Shown here in pieces: positions 8,394-16,242 of a DNA stretch of 64,000 nucleotides; the first letter of the stretch is position 1; each line of letters opens with the position of its first letter. A program made the translations under genes and the position numbers. The DNA comes from Gemmatimonadaceae bacterium (GTDB taxonomy: Bacteria; Gemmatimonadota; Gemmatimonadetes; Gemmatimonadales; Gemmatimonadaceae). The notes under the pieces are model-generated. The model made no database searches, had not been told where the DNA came from, and worked only from the letters and a program-made list of their open reading frames with translations. The DNA lies in assembly GCA_025934775.1 (NCBI GenBank), contig JAICWO010000002.1:278763-342762 (forward strand), given 5' to 3'.

Positions 8394-10046
8394 ATGACTT
8401 CGCCACATGCGCCCGGTGCTCAGGCGCCTCTGGCCAACGCTCACTCCGTCATGATCAACGAACCGTCCGACGCACCGTCGCCCGAGCTGAACGGACTCGA
8501 GGGCACGTACCAGATTCTCACCGAGCTGCACACGTCGCCCGCGGCCGACACGTATCTCGCGCGCCATCTGACGCTGAACCGCGATGTGACGATCACGGCG
8601 TTCCGCGCGAGGGAGGCGGATCGCGGCGGCTTGGACGCGCTCGCCGCCGACGCGCGGAAGCTGCCGGAGTTGCGTCATGAAAATCTCATTCCAGTTCTCG
8701 AAGGCCGTTGGCTGGGCGACGGGCGGTTCGCGGTCGTGCGCGCGCGGATTCGCGGCTCGACACTCGATCAGGTGATGAGCGCCGTCGGGCCGATGCCCGC
8801 CGAACGCGCGGCGGCTGCGCTGCGGCAGGTGCACGCGGGGCTCGAGTACGCTCGCTCGAACGGGATCGCGCAGCGCAATGTCTCCGCCGATGGGCTCGTC
8901 TTTCAGCAGGGAACCGGCCGCGCGATGATGGCGCTCGATCCGTTCTTCGGTGAAGGAGCGCCGGCGAGCGATCCGTGCGCCGACGCGCGGACTATCGGAC
9001 GGCTCGCGACGGCGATGCTGACTGGACAATCCGCCGGCGCCGCTGATGCCAAGCCGCTCGCGATCGCGCGGCCCGACCTGCCGTCCACCGTCGTGCAGCG
9101 GACGAACGCGCTCGCGAACTGCACGGGCGCCGTCGCGCCGGATATCCCGGCTTACATAGCGCTCCTCGATCCCAGCTCGCGCGCGGTGACCACGGCACCG
9201 GCGCCATCAGTGACGGCTCCAGCGTCGAACGATGCGGTCGTCGTCGTGAACCGCGGCTCGGGGTACAGTGCGCGACTCGCCACCGCGGTGCTCGTCGTGC
9301 TCGTGCTCGCGGGACTCGGCATCTTCTGGGTGCACAACAGGCAGCAGAATGAGAATCGAGTCTCGGTCACGACGACCGCGCGACCTGATACGAGTACGCT
9401 GTCGGCGGGAGATGTCGGTACGCAGACCACGTCGGTGGCGAACCCGCTGCCGCCGGGCTATCCGATGATCGCCGGATCATCGACACCGACACCACCGCCG
9501 CCAATGCCGGCGACGACGCAGCCCGTCGCCGTGCCGCCGGCGAGTGGGGCGCCTGGCACATACATGCCTGCTCCTCAGCCGGCACCCGTCACCACGGCAC
9601 CAGTGACCCCGGCGCCCGCGACAGCGCCGACACCGGCGCCCGTGATGCGCGTTGACACCGCGACGCGCGCGCCAACTCGCGACACCACCATTGCGAGCGG
9701 CGGCGACGTTTGCAGCTCGCCGGCGGCCGCGGACCAGCGTACGTGCTTCAGCAATGCGGTGGCGCACAGCGACGCGGATCTCACGCGCGCCTACAACGCG
9801 GCGATCGCCGCGCTCCGCCGCCAAGCCGGCGTGCAGCCGACGGATCCCGATCCGGCCACGGTGAGCCGGCTTCGCAGCGAGGAGTGGAGCTGGCTGGACA
9901 AGCGCGACGCCGCGTGTCGCGGTGCGGGTGCTCCGCCCCTCTACGCGCAGGCGCGCGCGCAGTGCTATCAGCAGCAGACCGAAGCGCGTATCGCCGAGCT
10001 GCAACAGCTTCAATCCGCGCCGCCGGATACGACCGGCATGCCTTGA
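8394..10046 (+). CDS. Membrane pseudokinase fused to a periplasmic LprI-like domain
   Basis: 550 residues. The N-terminal half (about 35-230) resembles a Ser/Thr protein kinase (YQILTELHTSPAADTYLARHL ~ glycine-loop region; LPELRHENLIPVLEGRW) but lacks the essential residues: the HRDLKPEN loop reads IAQRNVSADG and the DFG region reads LDPFFG, so catalysis is unlikely. A membrane helix (about 295-316) and a long Pro/Thr/Ala linker follow. The C-terminus (about 440-540) has the Cys pattern of DUF1311/LprI lysozyme-inhibitor-like domains: CSS..DQRTC..., then EEWSWLDKRDAAC... and YAQARAQCYQQQTEARI. An alternative start at 8451 is possible. A kinase-fold receptor that senses or binds in the periplasm is inferred. 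Confidence 0.75.
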   Translation: MTSPHAPGAQAPLANAHSVMINEPSDAPSPELNGLEGTYQILTELHTSPAADTYLARHLTLNRDVTITAFRAREADRGGLDALAADARKLPELRHENLIPVLEGRWLGDGRFAVVRARIRGSTLDQVMSAVGPMPAERAAAALRQVHAGLEYARSNGIAQRNVSADGLVFQQGTGRAMMALDPFFGEGAPASDPCADARTIGRLATAMLTGQSAGAADAKPLAIARPDLPSTVVQRTNALANCTGAVAPDIPAYIALLDPSSRAVTTAPAPSVTAPASNDAVVVVNRGSGYSARLATAVLVVLVLAGLGIFWVHNRQQNENRVSVTTTARPDTSTLSAGDVGTQTTSVANPLPPGYPMIAGSSTPTPPPPMPATTQPVAVPPASGAPGTYMPAPQPAPVTTAPVTPAPATAPTPAPVMRVDTATRAPTRDTTIASGGDVCSSPAAADQRTCFSNAVAHSDADLTRAYNAAIAALRRQAGVQPTDPDPATVSRLRSEEWSWLDKRDAACRGAGAPPLYAQARAQCYQQQTEARIAELQQLQSAPPDTTGMP

Positions 10047-10071
10047 CTCGCGGAACCAGCGTCCCTTTGTT
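10043..10071 (+). promoter_or_regulatory. Candidate promoter of the cysteine operon leader
   Basis: TTGACT (10043-10048), a 17-bp spacer and a weak -10 TTTGTT (10066-10071). Transcription would begin at about 10078-10079, exactly on the ATG of the Cys-codon leader ORF, giving a leaderless message. The -35 is good and the -10 is poor, so this is tentative. Confidence 0.4.
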
Positions 10072-10078
10072 TCGATTC

Positions 10079-10201
10079 ATGCACCGCATGTACGCCACCC
10101 AGTCGCCGCTCGCGCCCACCACCGCCGCCACGTTCGCGTGTCGGGCGATGTGTTGTCGTGCGCTTGTACACCGGCGGCCGGAAGCGAGGCGCGCGCCCTA
10201 A
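10079..10201 (+). CDS. Cys-codon leader peptide (putative cysteine attenuator)
   Basis: A 40-codon ORF beginning ATG CAC CGC ATG TAC and containing ACRAMCC at residues 20-26, three cysteines within six codons. All three are TGT, although TGC is the usual Cys codon in this GC-rich sequence. The TAA at 10199 is followed 34 nt later by an intrinsic terminator (10236-10263) and then by a sulfurtransferase-cysteine synthase operon. Short polycysteine ORFs acting as cysteine-responsive attenuators are established in mycobacteria. Here the idea is that Cys-tRNA starvation stalls the ribosome on the TGT codons and prevents termination. A shorter ORF from the ATG inside the motif (10148) is possible. 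Confidence 0.5.
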   Translation: MHRMYATQSPLAPTTAATFACRAMCCRALVHRRPEARRAP

Positions 10202-10235
10202 GACGGCGCTTCGATTTCCAAACGGACACCCACTC

Positions 10236-10263
10236 CGGCCGCTCACCCGAGCGGCCGTTTTTT
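10236..10263 (+). terminator. Intrinsic terminator between Cys leader and sulfurtransferase gene
   Basis: A perfect 9-bp stem CGGCCGCTC/GAGCGGCCG with an ACCC loop is followed by TTTTTT. It could simply end the pseudokinase transcript, but its position between the Cys-codon ORF and the cysteine genes suggests that it is the attenuator. Confidence 0.85.
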
Positions 10264-10268
10264 GTTTT

Positions 10269-10303
10269 CTCCGCGCTCCATTCTCCACTCTCCACTCTCT
10301 CCA
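10269..10303. repeat. Array of 7-bp CTCCACT words
   Basis: Five consecutive heptamers (CTCCGCG, CTCCATT, CTCCACT, CTCCACT, CTCTCCA) lie directly between the terminator T-run and the ATG at 10307, replacing any recognisable ribosome-binding site. It is the same word class as the arrays at 29241-29347. Confidence 0.75.
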
Positions 10304-10306
10304 TCC

Positions 10307-11173
10307 ATGCCAGATCTCTCAATTGCCGCCAAAGGCTACGCCCACCCCGACGCACTCGTCAGCACCGACTGGCTCGCCGCGCATGTCGACGATCCGACGA
10401 TTCGCATCATCGAGAGCGACGAAGACGTACTGCTCTACGACATCGGCCACATTCGCGGCGCGCAGAAGGTCGACTGGCACGCCGACCTCAACGACCCGAT
10501 CACGCGCGACTACGTGAGCCGGGAAGCGTTCCAGGCGCTGCTCCGCCGCCTCGGCATCGACAGCTCGACCACCGTCGTCTTCTACGGCGACAAGAACAAC
10601 TGGTGGGCGACGTACGCGTTCTGGGTCTTTCAACTTTTCGGATTCAAGAACGCGAAGATCCTCGACGGCGGCCGGATCAAGTGGGAGCAGGAAGGGCGGG
10701 AATTCGTAACGGATGTACCCAAATTCCCGCCGTCGGCGTACGTCGCGCCCGCGCGTGAGGATGCGCCCATCCGCGCGTTCCGTGACGAGGTGCTCGAGCA
10801 CGCGCGGGCGCCGCGGCCGCTCGTCGACGTCCGCTCGCCCGACGAGTACTCGGGCAAGAAGACGCACATGCCGGAGTACCCGCAGGAGGGCGTGCTGCGC
10901 GGCGGCCACATTCCCGGGGCGAAGAGCGTGCCGTGGGGCCGCGCCGCGAATCCCGACGGCACGTTCAAATCCGCCGACGAGCTCCGCGCGATCTACGAGA
11001 AGGAGCAGGGGCTCGCGCCCGGCGACGACGTCGTCACCTACTGCCGCATCGGCGAGCGGTCGAGCCACACGTGGTTCGTGCTCTCGTACCTGCTCGGGTA
11101 TGACAAAGTTCGAACCTACGACGGCTCGTGGACCGAATGGGGCAACAGCGTGCGGCTCCCGATCGAGCGATGA
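10307..11173 (+). CDS. Thiosulfate sulfurtransferase (two-domain rhodanese)
   Basis: 288 residues with two rhodanese domains (about 15-135 inactive, 160-285 active). The second domain has persulfide-forming C246 in [13 protein letters not shown]; the CRxGxR loop is typical of the actinobacterial CysA2/SseC type, which transfers sulfane sulfur from thiosulfate. The domain-linking motif [13 protein letters not shown] is present. ATG 10307 is chosen over an upstream in-frame ATG because the latter would only add translated repeat. Its TGA overlaps the ATG of cysteine synthase, so the two are coupled; together they suggest thiosulfate- or persulfide-fed cysteine synthesis. Confidence 0.92.
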   Translation: MPDLSIAAKGYAHPDALVSTDWLAAHVDDPTIRIIESDEDVLLYDIGHIRGAQKVDWHADLNDPITRDYVSREAFQALLRRLGIDSSTTVVFYGDKNNWWATYAFWVFQLFGFKNAKILDGGRIKWEQEGREFVTDVPKFPPSAYVAPAREDAPIRAFRDEVLEHARAPRPLVDVRSPDEYSGKKTHMPEYPQEGVLRGGHIPGAKSVPWGRAANPDGTFKSADELRAIYEKEQGLAPGDDVVTYCRIGERSSHTWFVLSYLLGYDKVRTYDGSWTEWGNSVRLPIER

Positions 11174-12117
11174 GCCAGCCACTCGGAGTCGAGACGACCA
11201 TCGGCGAGACGCCGGTGGTCAAGCTCGCCCGCGTCGTCGAGCCCGACATGGCCGAAGTCTGGGTCAAGCTCGAGGGAATGAATCCCGGCGGATCGATCAA
11301 GGACCGCACCGCGCTCGGCATGGTGCGCGACGCCGAAGCGCGCGGCTTGATCGGACCGGGCGGCACGATCGTCGAACCGACGTCCGGCAACACGGGCATC
11401 GGACTCGCGCAGGTCGCTGCCGCGCGCGGCTACCGCCTGATCATCTGCCTGCCGTCATCGGCCAGTGAAGAGCGCAAGCGCACGCTCGAAGCCTACGGTG
11501 CGCGGCTAGTGCTCACCGATCCCGAGCGGCGCATGCTCGCGGCGATCGAAGAGGCGAAGCGCATCAGCGCCGAGACGGGCGCGTGGATGCCGCACCAGTT
11601 CGAGAATCCGGCCAACCCGCGCGTTCACTACGAGACCACGGGGCCCGAGCTCTGGAAATCGCTCGACGGCCGGATCGACGCGTTCGTGTACGGATCGGGG
11701 ACCGGCGGCACGATCAGCGGCGTCGGACGATTTCTCAAGGAACGCGATCGCGCGATCCAGATCATCGCCGTCGAGCCGGCGCGCTCGCCCGTGCTCTCGG
11801 GGGGCGAGCGCGGCGCGCATCAGTTTCAAGGAATGGGACCGGGATTCATCCCCGGGAACTTCGACTGGAGCGTCGTCGACCGCGTCATCCCGGTGTGGGA
11901 GGAGGAGGCGTTTCCGCTCGCCCGCAGGCTCGCGCACGACGAGGGGCTCTTCGTCGGGATGTCGAGCGGAGCGACGGCGTTCGCGGCGCTGCGCGTGGCG
12001 CGCGAGCTCGGCCCCGCGAAGCGCGTTGCGTGGATCTCGCCGGATTCCGGCGCGCGGTATCTCACGACGTCGCTGTTCGCCGCGTATGATTCCGCGGTCC
12101 CCACCGAGCTCCCATGA
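11170..12117 (+). CDS. cysK: Cysteine synthase (O-acetylserine sulfhydrylase, PLP)
   Basis: 315 residues. PLP lysine K44 lies in [14 protein letters not shown]; the substrate loop is [12 protein letters not shown], the PLP phosphate cradle is [14 protein letters not shown], and the C-terminal pyridine-nitrogen serine lies in ISPDSGARY. It forms cysteine from O-acetylserine (or O-phosphoserine) and sulfide or thiosulfate. It could equally be called CysM; sequence alone does not settle the sulfur donor. It overlaps the upstream sulfurtransferase and the downstream serine hydrolase by 4 bp each (ATGA). Probably controlled by the Cys-codon leader at 10079. Confidence 0.92.
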   Translation: MSQPLGVETTIGETPVVKLARVVEPDMAEVWVKLEGMNPGGSIKDRTALGMVRDAEARGLIGPGGTIVEPTSGNTGIGLAQVAAARGYRLIICLPSSASEERKRTLEAYGARLVLTDPERRMLAAIEEAKRISAETGAWMPHQFENPANPRVHYETTGPELWKSLDGRIDAFVYGSGTGGTISGVGRFLKERDRAIQIIAVEPARSPVLSGGERGAHQFQGMGPGFIPGNFDWSVVDRVIPVWEEEAFPLARRLAHDEGLFVGMSSGATAFAALRVARELGPAKRVAWISPDSGARYLTTSLFAAYDSAVPTELP

Positions 12118-13523
12118 TCCTCACGCCGACTCTCTTTCTCATTGCCGCCGCGGCCGCCGCGCACGCGAGCGCGGCACTGCCCAACACGCTCCCGGACTCC
12201 ATCGTTCGGCGCATCGATTCGGTCTTTGCTGCGTACGATCGCGCCGACGTGCCTGGGTGCGCGGTCGGCGTGTATCAGAACGGTGAAATAGCATTCGAGA
12301 AAGGGTATGGGTCGGCGAATCTGGAGTACCGGATTCCGATCACGCCCACCACGCCGTTCATCATGGGCTCGGTGTCGAAGCAATTCACGGCGGCGGCGAT
12401 CGCGCTGCTCGCGGACGACGGCCGTCTCTCGCTCGACGACGACGTGCGGAAGTACCTCCCCGAGCTACCCGACTACGGCCAGCGCATCACCATCAACGAG
12501 CTCGTCCATCATACGAGCGGGCTGCGCGACTTCTGGGCGCTCGTCGAGGCCGCGGGCATGCGGCTCGACGACACGTACGCCGTGGCCGACGTGCTCGATC
12601 TCGCCGCGCGCCAGAAGCACCTCGAGTTCACGCCGGGCGCGGCGTACGACTACAGCAACACCGGCTACGTCGTGCTCGGCGAGATCGCGCGGCGGGTGTC
12701 GGGAGAATCGCTCGCCCGCTTCGCCGCCGAAAACATCTTCGCGCCGCTCGGCATGACGCACACGCATTTCCAGGACGATCATACGGTGATCGTTCCCGGG
12801 CGCGCCTATGCCTACATGCCGCACGCGGGCGGCTGGCGCATCGACGTCTGGAACAACGACATCGTCGGGCAGGGCGGCCTCATGACGACCGTCGAGGATT
12901 TACAAAAGTGGGATGAGAATTTTTATACCGGCCGCGTGGGCGGCCCGCGCTTCCTGGCCCGCCAGCTCGAGCAGGGGCGCCTGAACGACGGCACCGTGCT
13001 GAGCTACGCCTTCGGCCTCGAGGTCGGCGCGTACCGCGGACTGCGCCTCGTCGAGCACACGGGGAGCACGGGCGGATACCGCACGATCATCAGCCGATTC
13101 CCGAGCGCGCACACCAGCGTCGTGGCGCTGTGCAACGCGAGCAACGTGAACACCACTACGTTGTCGCGCCGCGTCGCCGACGTTGTGCTCGCGTCGTCCT
13201 TCACGTCGCCCGCGCCCGCGCCGCGGATCGCCGCGGCGACTCGCGTTCGCCAGGCATCGGCTCCGACGACCGCGGTCCCCGCCGACGAGGCCGCGCGCCT
13301 CGCGGGCCGCTACTACTCCGACGAGCTCGCGGCGACGTTCTCGGTGCGCGACTCGCTCGGCACGCTGCTGCTGCAGCGTCCGCGCGCCGGGTCGGAGACG
13401 CTCATGGTCGTGGCGCCGCACGCATTTCGGACGGGCAACATGACGCTCACGTTCAACGCGGCCGGCTTCACGCTCGACGTGGGCCGGGCGAGAGGGATCG
13501 AGTTCGTGCGGCGCGAGCGGTGA
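12114..13523 (+). CDS. Secreted serine hydrolase, beta-lactamase/class C PBP family
   Basis: 469 residues with a signal peptide (1-20). Catalytic motifs are SVSK (nucleophile Ser with Lys, about residue 87), YSN (about 182) and HTG (EHTGSTGGY, about 319), as in class C beta-lactamases, D-aminopeptidases and esterase EstB relatives. A C-terminal lipocalin-like beta domain (about 395-467; LAGRYYSDELAATF...) follows a low-complexity linker. ATG 12114 overlaps the cysteine synthase stop, an odd partner for a cysteine operon; a role in releasing D-amino acids or peptides is speculative. Codons 262-272 (12898-12930) are unusually A/T-rich. Confidence 0.88.
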   Translation: MILTPTLFLIAAAAAAHASAALPNTLPDSIVRRIDSVFAAYDRADVPGCAVGVYQNGEIAFEKGYGSANLEYRIPITPTTPFIMGSVSKQFTAAAIALLADDGRLSLDDDVRKYLPELPDYGQRITINELVHHTSGLRDFWALVEAAGMRLDDTYAVADVLDLAARQKHLEFTPGAAYDYSNTGYVVLGEIARRVSGESLARFAAENIFAPLGMTHTHFQDDHTVIVPGRAYAYMPHAGGWRIDVWNNDIVGQGGLMTTVEDLQKWDENFYTGRVGGPRFLARQLEQGRLNDGTVLSYAFGLEVGAYRGLRLVEHTGSTGGYRTIISRFPSAHTSVVALCNASNVNTTTLSRRVADVVLASSFTSPAPAPRIAAATRVRQASAPTTAVPADEAARLAGRYYSDELAATFSVRDSLGTLLLQRPRAGSETLMVVAPHAFRTGNMTLTFNAAGFTLDVGRARGIEFVRRER

Positions 13524-13560
13524 GCCCGGCGCGCGATTCGAGGGCGTTTTGGCGAGTATG

Positions 13561-13737
13561 CTTGGGCTGGAACGGTACTACAATTGAGCGGAGAACGAGC
13601 GAAGTTAGCGAATGACTTTGCGGGCGGGTGAGCACCTGATCGAGAAGGAGCTGACGTTCTCGACCATCGGTGCGTTCGTTCGCTCCCTTCGTTGACTTCC
13701 GCTCAATTGTAGTTCCCCCCCGCCCAATCCACCTCGG
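13561..13737. mobile_element. Palindromic intergenic element A (ACTACAATTGAGCGGA arms)
   Basis: The left arm (13561-13613) and right arm (about 13672-13735) are imperfect reverse complements sharing ACTACAATTGAGCGGA and AACGAGCGAA-like words. The right end reads (reverse complement) CCGAGGTGGATTGGGCGG, matching the ends of element B at 56463-56616. No coding capacity is seen. It is probably a MITE-like, non-autonomous element between the serine hydrolase and the methionine leader. Confidence 0.6.
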
Positions 13738-13769
13738 AGGCAACGCCGCTGGCGCCGAGCGACGGGATC

Positions 13770-13798
13770 TTGACGCCGCGCCCGACGCGCATTATCCT
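13770..13798 (+). promoter_or_regulatory. Sigma-70-type promoter of the methionine operon
   Basis: TTGACG (13770-13775), a 17-bp spacer and TATCCT (13793-13798) match the housekeeping consensus well. The predicted start (about 13805) lies 10 nt upstream of the SAM-II aptamer. Confidence 0.7.
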
Positions 13799-13815
13799 CA
13801 GCGCACAATCGATCG

Positions 13816-13866
13816 ACCGTGGTGATTTGCCGCCTATTGCCGCCACGTAAAACAAAGTGCTAAAAC
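13816..13866 (+). ncRNA. SAM-II riboswitch
   Basis: The sequence matches the compact SAM-II aptamer. P1 pairs CGTGG (13818-13822) with CCACG (13843-13847); the conserved GTGATTT follows the 5' strand, the loop has CTATTGC, and the 3' pseudoknot strand GTGCTAAAA (13857-13865) carries the invariant GCTAAA. SAM-II binds S-adenosylmethionine and usually controls metA/metX-type genes; metX is the next long ORF here. An intrinsic terminator begins 6 nt after the aptamer, so control may be transcriptional rather than through the ribosome site. Assigned by eye, without a covariance search. Confidence 0.85.
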
Positions 13867-13871
13867 GCGAC

Positions 13872-13909
13872 AAGCCCGGCGGCTGTTTCCGCCCGGGCTT
13901 TTTCGTTTT
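13872..13909 (+). terminator. Intrinsic terminator directly after the SAM-II aptamer
   Basis: AAGCCCGGCGG pairs with CCGCCCGGGCTT (one bulged base) around a CTGTTT loop, followed by TTTTTCGTTTTC. Its placement makes it the probable expression platform for the SAM-II riboswitch. Confidence 0.8.
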
Positions 13910-13936
13910 CGGCTTCTACTTCGCTCAACACGCTCG

Positions 13937-14032
13937 ATGATCATCTCGATGCGCCGGATGCAGATGCGAATGTCGATGGCGGCCGCTTCTCTCGCGAGAG
14001 GATCGGACGGGCGACATCGCTTGCGCGCATAG
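13937..14032 (+). CDS. Met-codon-rich leader ORF (putative methionine attenuator peptide)
   Basis: A 31-codon ORF whose start reads MIISMRRMQMRMSM: six ATG codons in the first fourteen. It ends with TAG at 14030 and is followed by a GC hairpin with a T-run at 14060, then metX at 14126. This is the layout of classical leader-peptide attenuation, with Met as the sensed amino acid. The segment 13932-13940 (GCTCGATGA, covering the start codon) is exactly complementary to 14034-14042, so an alternative RNA structure exists. There is no Shine-Dalgarno, and the region is slightly repetitive (GATG words), so translation is unproven. Confidence 0.45.
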   Translation: MIISMRRMQMRMSMAAASLARGSDGRHRLRA

Positions 14033-14059
14033 CTCATCGAGCACACGCATACGCGGTTC

Positions 14060-14093
14060 AACCCCCGGGCCTCTCAGAGGCTCGGGGGTTTTC
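14060..14093 (+). terminator. Second intrinsic terminator/attenuator before metX
   Basis: AACCCCCGGGCCT pairs with GGCTCGGGGGTT through a 12-13-bp stem containing one G-U, followed by TTTT. It lies 28 nt after the Met-rich leader ORF stop and 33 nt before the metX start, as expected for an attenuator. Confidence 0.75.
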
Positions 14094-14125
14094 GCTGTTC
14101 GTGAATCGCGGATCGAGGAATCGGC

Positions 14126-15040
14126 ATGGCTGAACTACCAAACTTCGAGGTCGTTGGACCGGACGATGCGCCGCTCGTCGTCGTGCTCGGCGGGATCTCC
14201 GCCTCGCGCCATGTCGCGGCGCACTCGGCGGATCCCGCGCCCGGCTGGTGGGAGGAGATCGTCGGCCCCGGCCGCGCGATCGACACCGATCGGCTGCGCG
14301 TCCTCAGCATCGACTATCTCGACGGCGGCCGCGGGAGCGACGGCCGGCCGAAGCGCACCGTCTCGACGCGCGATCAGGCGGACGCGATCGCGCGCGTGCT
14401 GAGCGAGATCGCCGTGCTTCGCGCGCACGCGTTCGTCGGCGCGTCATACGGCGGCATGGTCGCGCTGGCGTTCGGCGCAACCTACCCGGCCCGCGCGCGC
14501 CAGCTCGTCGTCATCAGCGCGCCGCACGAGCCCCACCCGATGAGCACCGCGCTGCGCGCGCTCCAGCGCCGCATCGTGCAGCTCGGGATCGACACGGGCG
14601 AGGCGACGGAGGCGTTGGCGATCGCGCGCGGGCTCGCGATGACGACGTATCGCTCCGCGCGCGAGTTCGGCGAGCGGTTCGACGCCGATCCGATCGAACG
14701 GACCGCGAACGACGCGATCTTCCCGGTCGAGGGCTACCTGCGTCACCACGGCGAGAAGTTCGCAGCGACGTGGACGCCCCATCGCTTCCTCGCGCTCTCC
14801 CTCTCGGCCGATCTCCACCGCATCGACCCGGCGGCGATTCGCGCGCCGACGCTGCTCATCGCCGCCCAAGGCGACGCGATCGTCCCCGGCGAGCAGATGG
14901 CCGCGCTGTCCGCGCGACTCGTCGCACCGCACCAACTCGTCGAGCTGCCGACCAAGTGCGGCCACGACGCATTTCTCACCGAACCGGAGGCGCTCGGGCG
15001 CCTCCTCAGAACATCCCTGGCCACCACGAGACTCTCATGA
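14126..15040 (+). CDS. metX: Homoserine O-acyltransferase, short MetX type
   Basis: 304 residues of the alpha/beta-hydrolase fold. The oxyanion region is VVVLGGISASRHV, nucleophile S107 lies in VGASYGGM, and the C-terminal catalytic histidine is in KCGHDAFLTE. It activates homoserine by O-acylation for methionine synthesis. At 304 residues it is shorter than standard MetX (about 370) and resembles the short form in which succinyl-CoA specificity has been reported, so the acyl donor is uncertain. ATG 14126 has GAGGAA upstream. First gene of metX-metB-hom, under the SAM-II riboswitch and a likely Met attenuator; its stop overlaps the metB start. Confidence 0.92.
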   Translation: MAELPNFEVVGPDDAPLVVVLGGISASRHVAAHSADPAPGWWEEIVGPGRAIDTDRLRVLSIDYLDGGRGSDGRPKRTVSTRDQADAIARVLSEIAVLRAHAFVGASYGGMVALAFGATYPARARQLVVISAPHEPHPMSTALRALQRRIVQLGIDTGEATEALAIARGLAMTTYRSAREFGERFDADPIERTANDAIFPVEGYLRHHGEKFAATWTPHRFLALSLSADLHRIDPAAIRAPTLLIAAQGDAIVPGEQMAALSARLVAPHQLVELPTKCGHDAFLTEPEALGRLLRTSLATTRLS

Positions 15041-16242
15041 GCACCGTTGATACGCGCAGCCAGACCCGCGCCGTGCGCGCCGCCATCGCCACCGACCGCG
15101 AGCACGGCGCGGTCGTGCCGCCGATCCATCTCTCGTCGACGTTCGCGTTCGAGGGCTTCGGGAAGCCGCGGACGTTCGACTACACGCGGAGCGGCAACCC
15201 CACGCGCTCGCAGCTCGCCGACGCGCTCGCGGCGCTCGAGGGGGGCGGCCGCGGCGTCGTCACGAGCACCGGCATGTCGGCGGTGACGCTCGTGCTGCAT
15301 CTCCTCCGGCCCGGCGACACGATCGTCGCCGCGCACGACTGCTACGGCGGCACGCAGCGCCTCCTGCGCGCGCTCGCGGCCAAGCAGCACTTCACGCTGC
15401 AGCTCACCGACCTCACATCAGAGAATGCTGATGCCGAGATCGCGCGGCTCCGGCCGCGGATCGTGTGGGTCGAGACGCCGAGCAATCCGCTGCTGCGCAT
15501 CACGGACATCCGGCGGGTCGCGGACGCGGGGCACGCGGCCGGCGCGCTCGTCGTCGTCGACAACACCTTCCTCTCGCCCGCGCTCCAGCAGCCCATCGCG
15601 CTCGGCGCCGATCTCGTCGTGCACTCCACGACCAAGTACCTCAACGGCCACAGCGACGTCGTCGGCGGCGCGGTCGTCGCGAGCGACGGCTCGCTCGGCG
15701 ATGAGCTGACGTGGTGGGCGAATTGTCTCGGCATCACCGGGGCGCCGTTCGACAGCTACCTCACGCTCCGCGGCGTGCGCACGCTGCACGCGCGGCTCGA
15801 TCACCATCTCGCCAACGCGAGCGCCTGCGTCGACGCGCTGTGCGCGCACGACGCGGTAGCCAACGTCTACTATCCCGGATTGCCCACCCACCCGGGGCAC
15901 GCGATCGCCGCGCGCCAGCAGCGCGGCTTCGGCGCGATGATCAGCTTCGAGGTCGTCGGCGGCACGGCGGGCGTGGAGTGCCTCGCGTCGCAGCTCGAGT
16001 ACTTCACGCTCGCCGAGTCGCTCGGCGGCGTGGAAAGCTTGATCGCGCATCCGGCGACGATGACGCACGCGTCGATGGACGCCGCGGCGCGCGCCGACGC
16101 CGGCATCAAGGACTCGCTCGTCCGCATCTCGGTCGGGATCGAAGGAGCGAGCGATCTCGTGGACGATCTCACGCGCGCGCTCGACGTCGTCGCGGCGCGC
16201 TTTGTCGCTGAACGCAAGTGCGAGGAGGTCGCGGTCGCATGA
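15037..16242 (+). CDS. metB: Cystathionine gamma-synthase-type PLP enzyme
   Basis: 401 residues of the Cys/Met metabolism PLP family. Signatures are YTRSGNPTRSQLADALAALEGG, the PLP-ring region STGMSAV, VETPSNPLLRI, DNTFLSPALQQP and PLP lysine K200 in HSTTKYLNGHSD. It condenses O-acylhomoserine with cysteine to cystathionine; direct sulfhydrylation (MetZ) cannot be excluded from sequence. ATG 15037 overlaps the metX stop and its own TGA overlaps the hom start. The cysteine operon 2 kb upstream would supply the co-substrate. Confidence 0.92.
   Translation: MSTVDTRSQTRAVRAAIATDREHGAVVPPIHLSSTFAFEGFGKPRTFDYTRSGNPTRSQLADALAALEGGGRGVVTSTGMSAVTLVLHLLRPGDTIVAAHDCYGGTQRLLRALAAKQHFTLQLTDLTSENADAEIARLRPRIVWVETPSNPLLRITDIRRVADAGHAAGALVVVDNTFLSPALQQPIALGADLVVHSTTKYLNGHSDVVGGAVVASDGSLGDELTWWANCLGITGAPFDSYLTLRGVRTLHARLDHHLANASACVDALCAHDAVANVYYPGLPTHPGHAIAARQQRGFGAMISFEVVGGTAGVECLASQLEYFTLAESLGGVESLIAHPATMTHASMDAAARADAGIKDSLVRISVGIEGASDLVDDLTRALDVVAARFVAERKCEEVAVA

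Noticed and set aside
13834..14061. Minus-strand ORF across the methionine leader
   Set aside because: It runs antisense through a SAM-II aptamer and terminator and has no domain or ribosome site.
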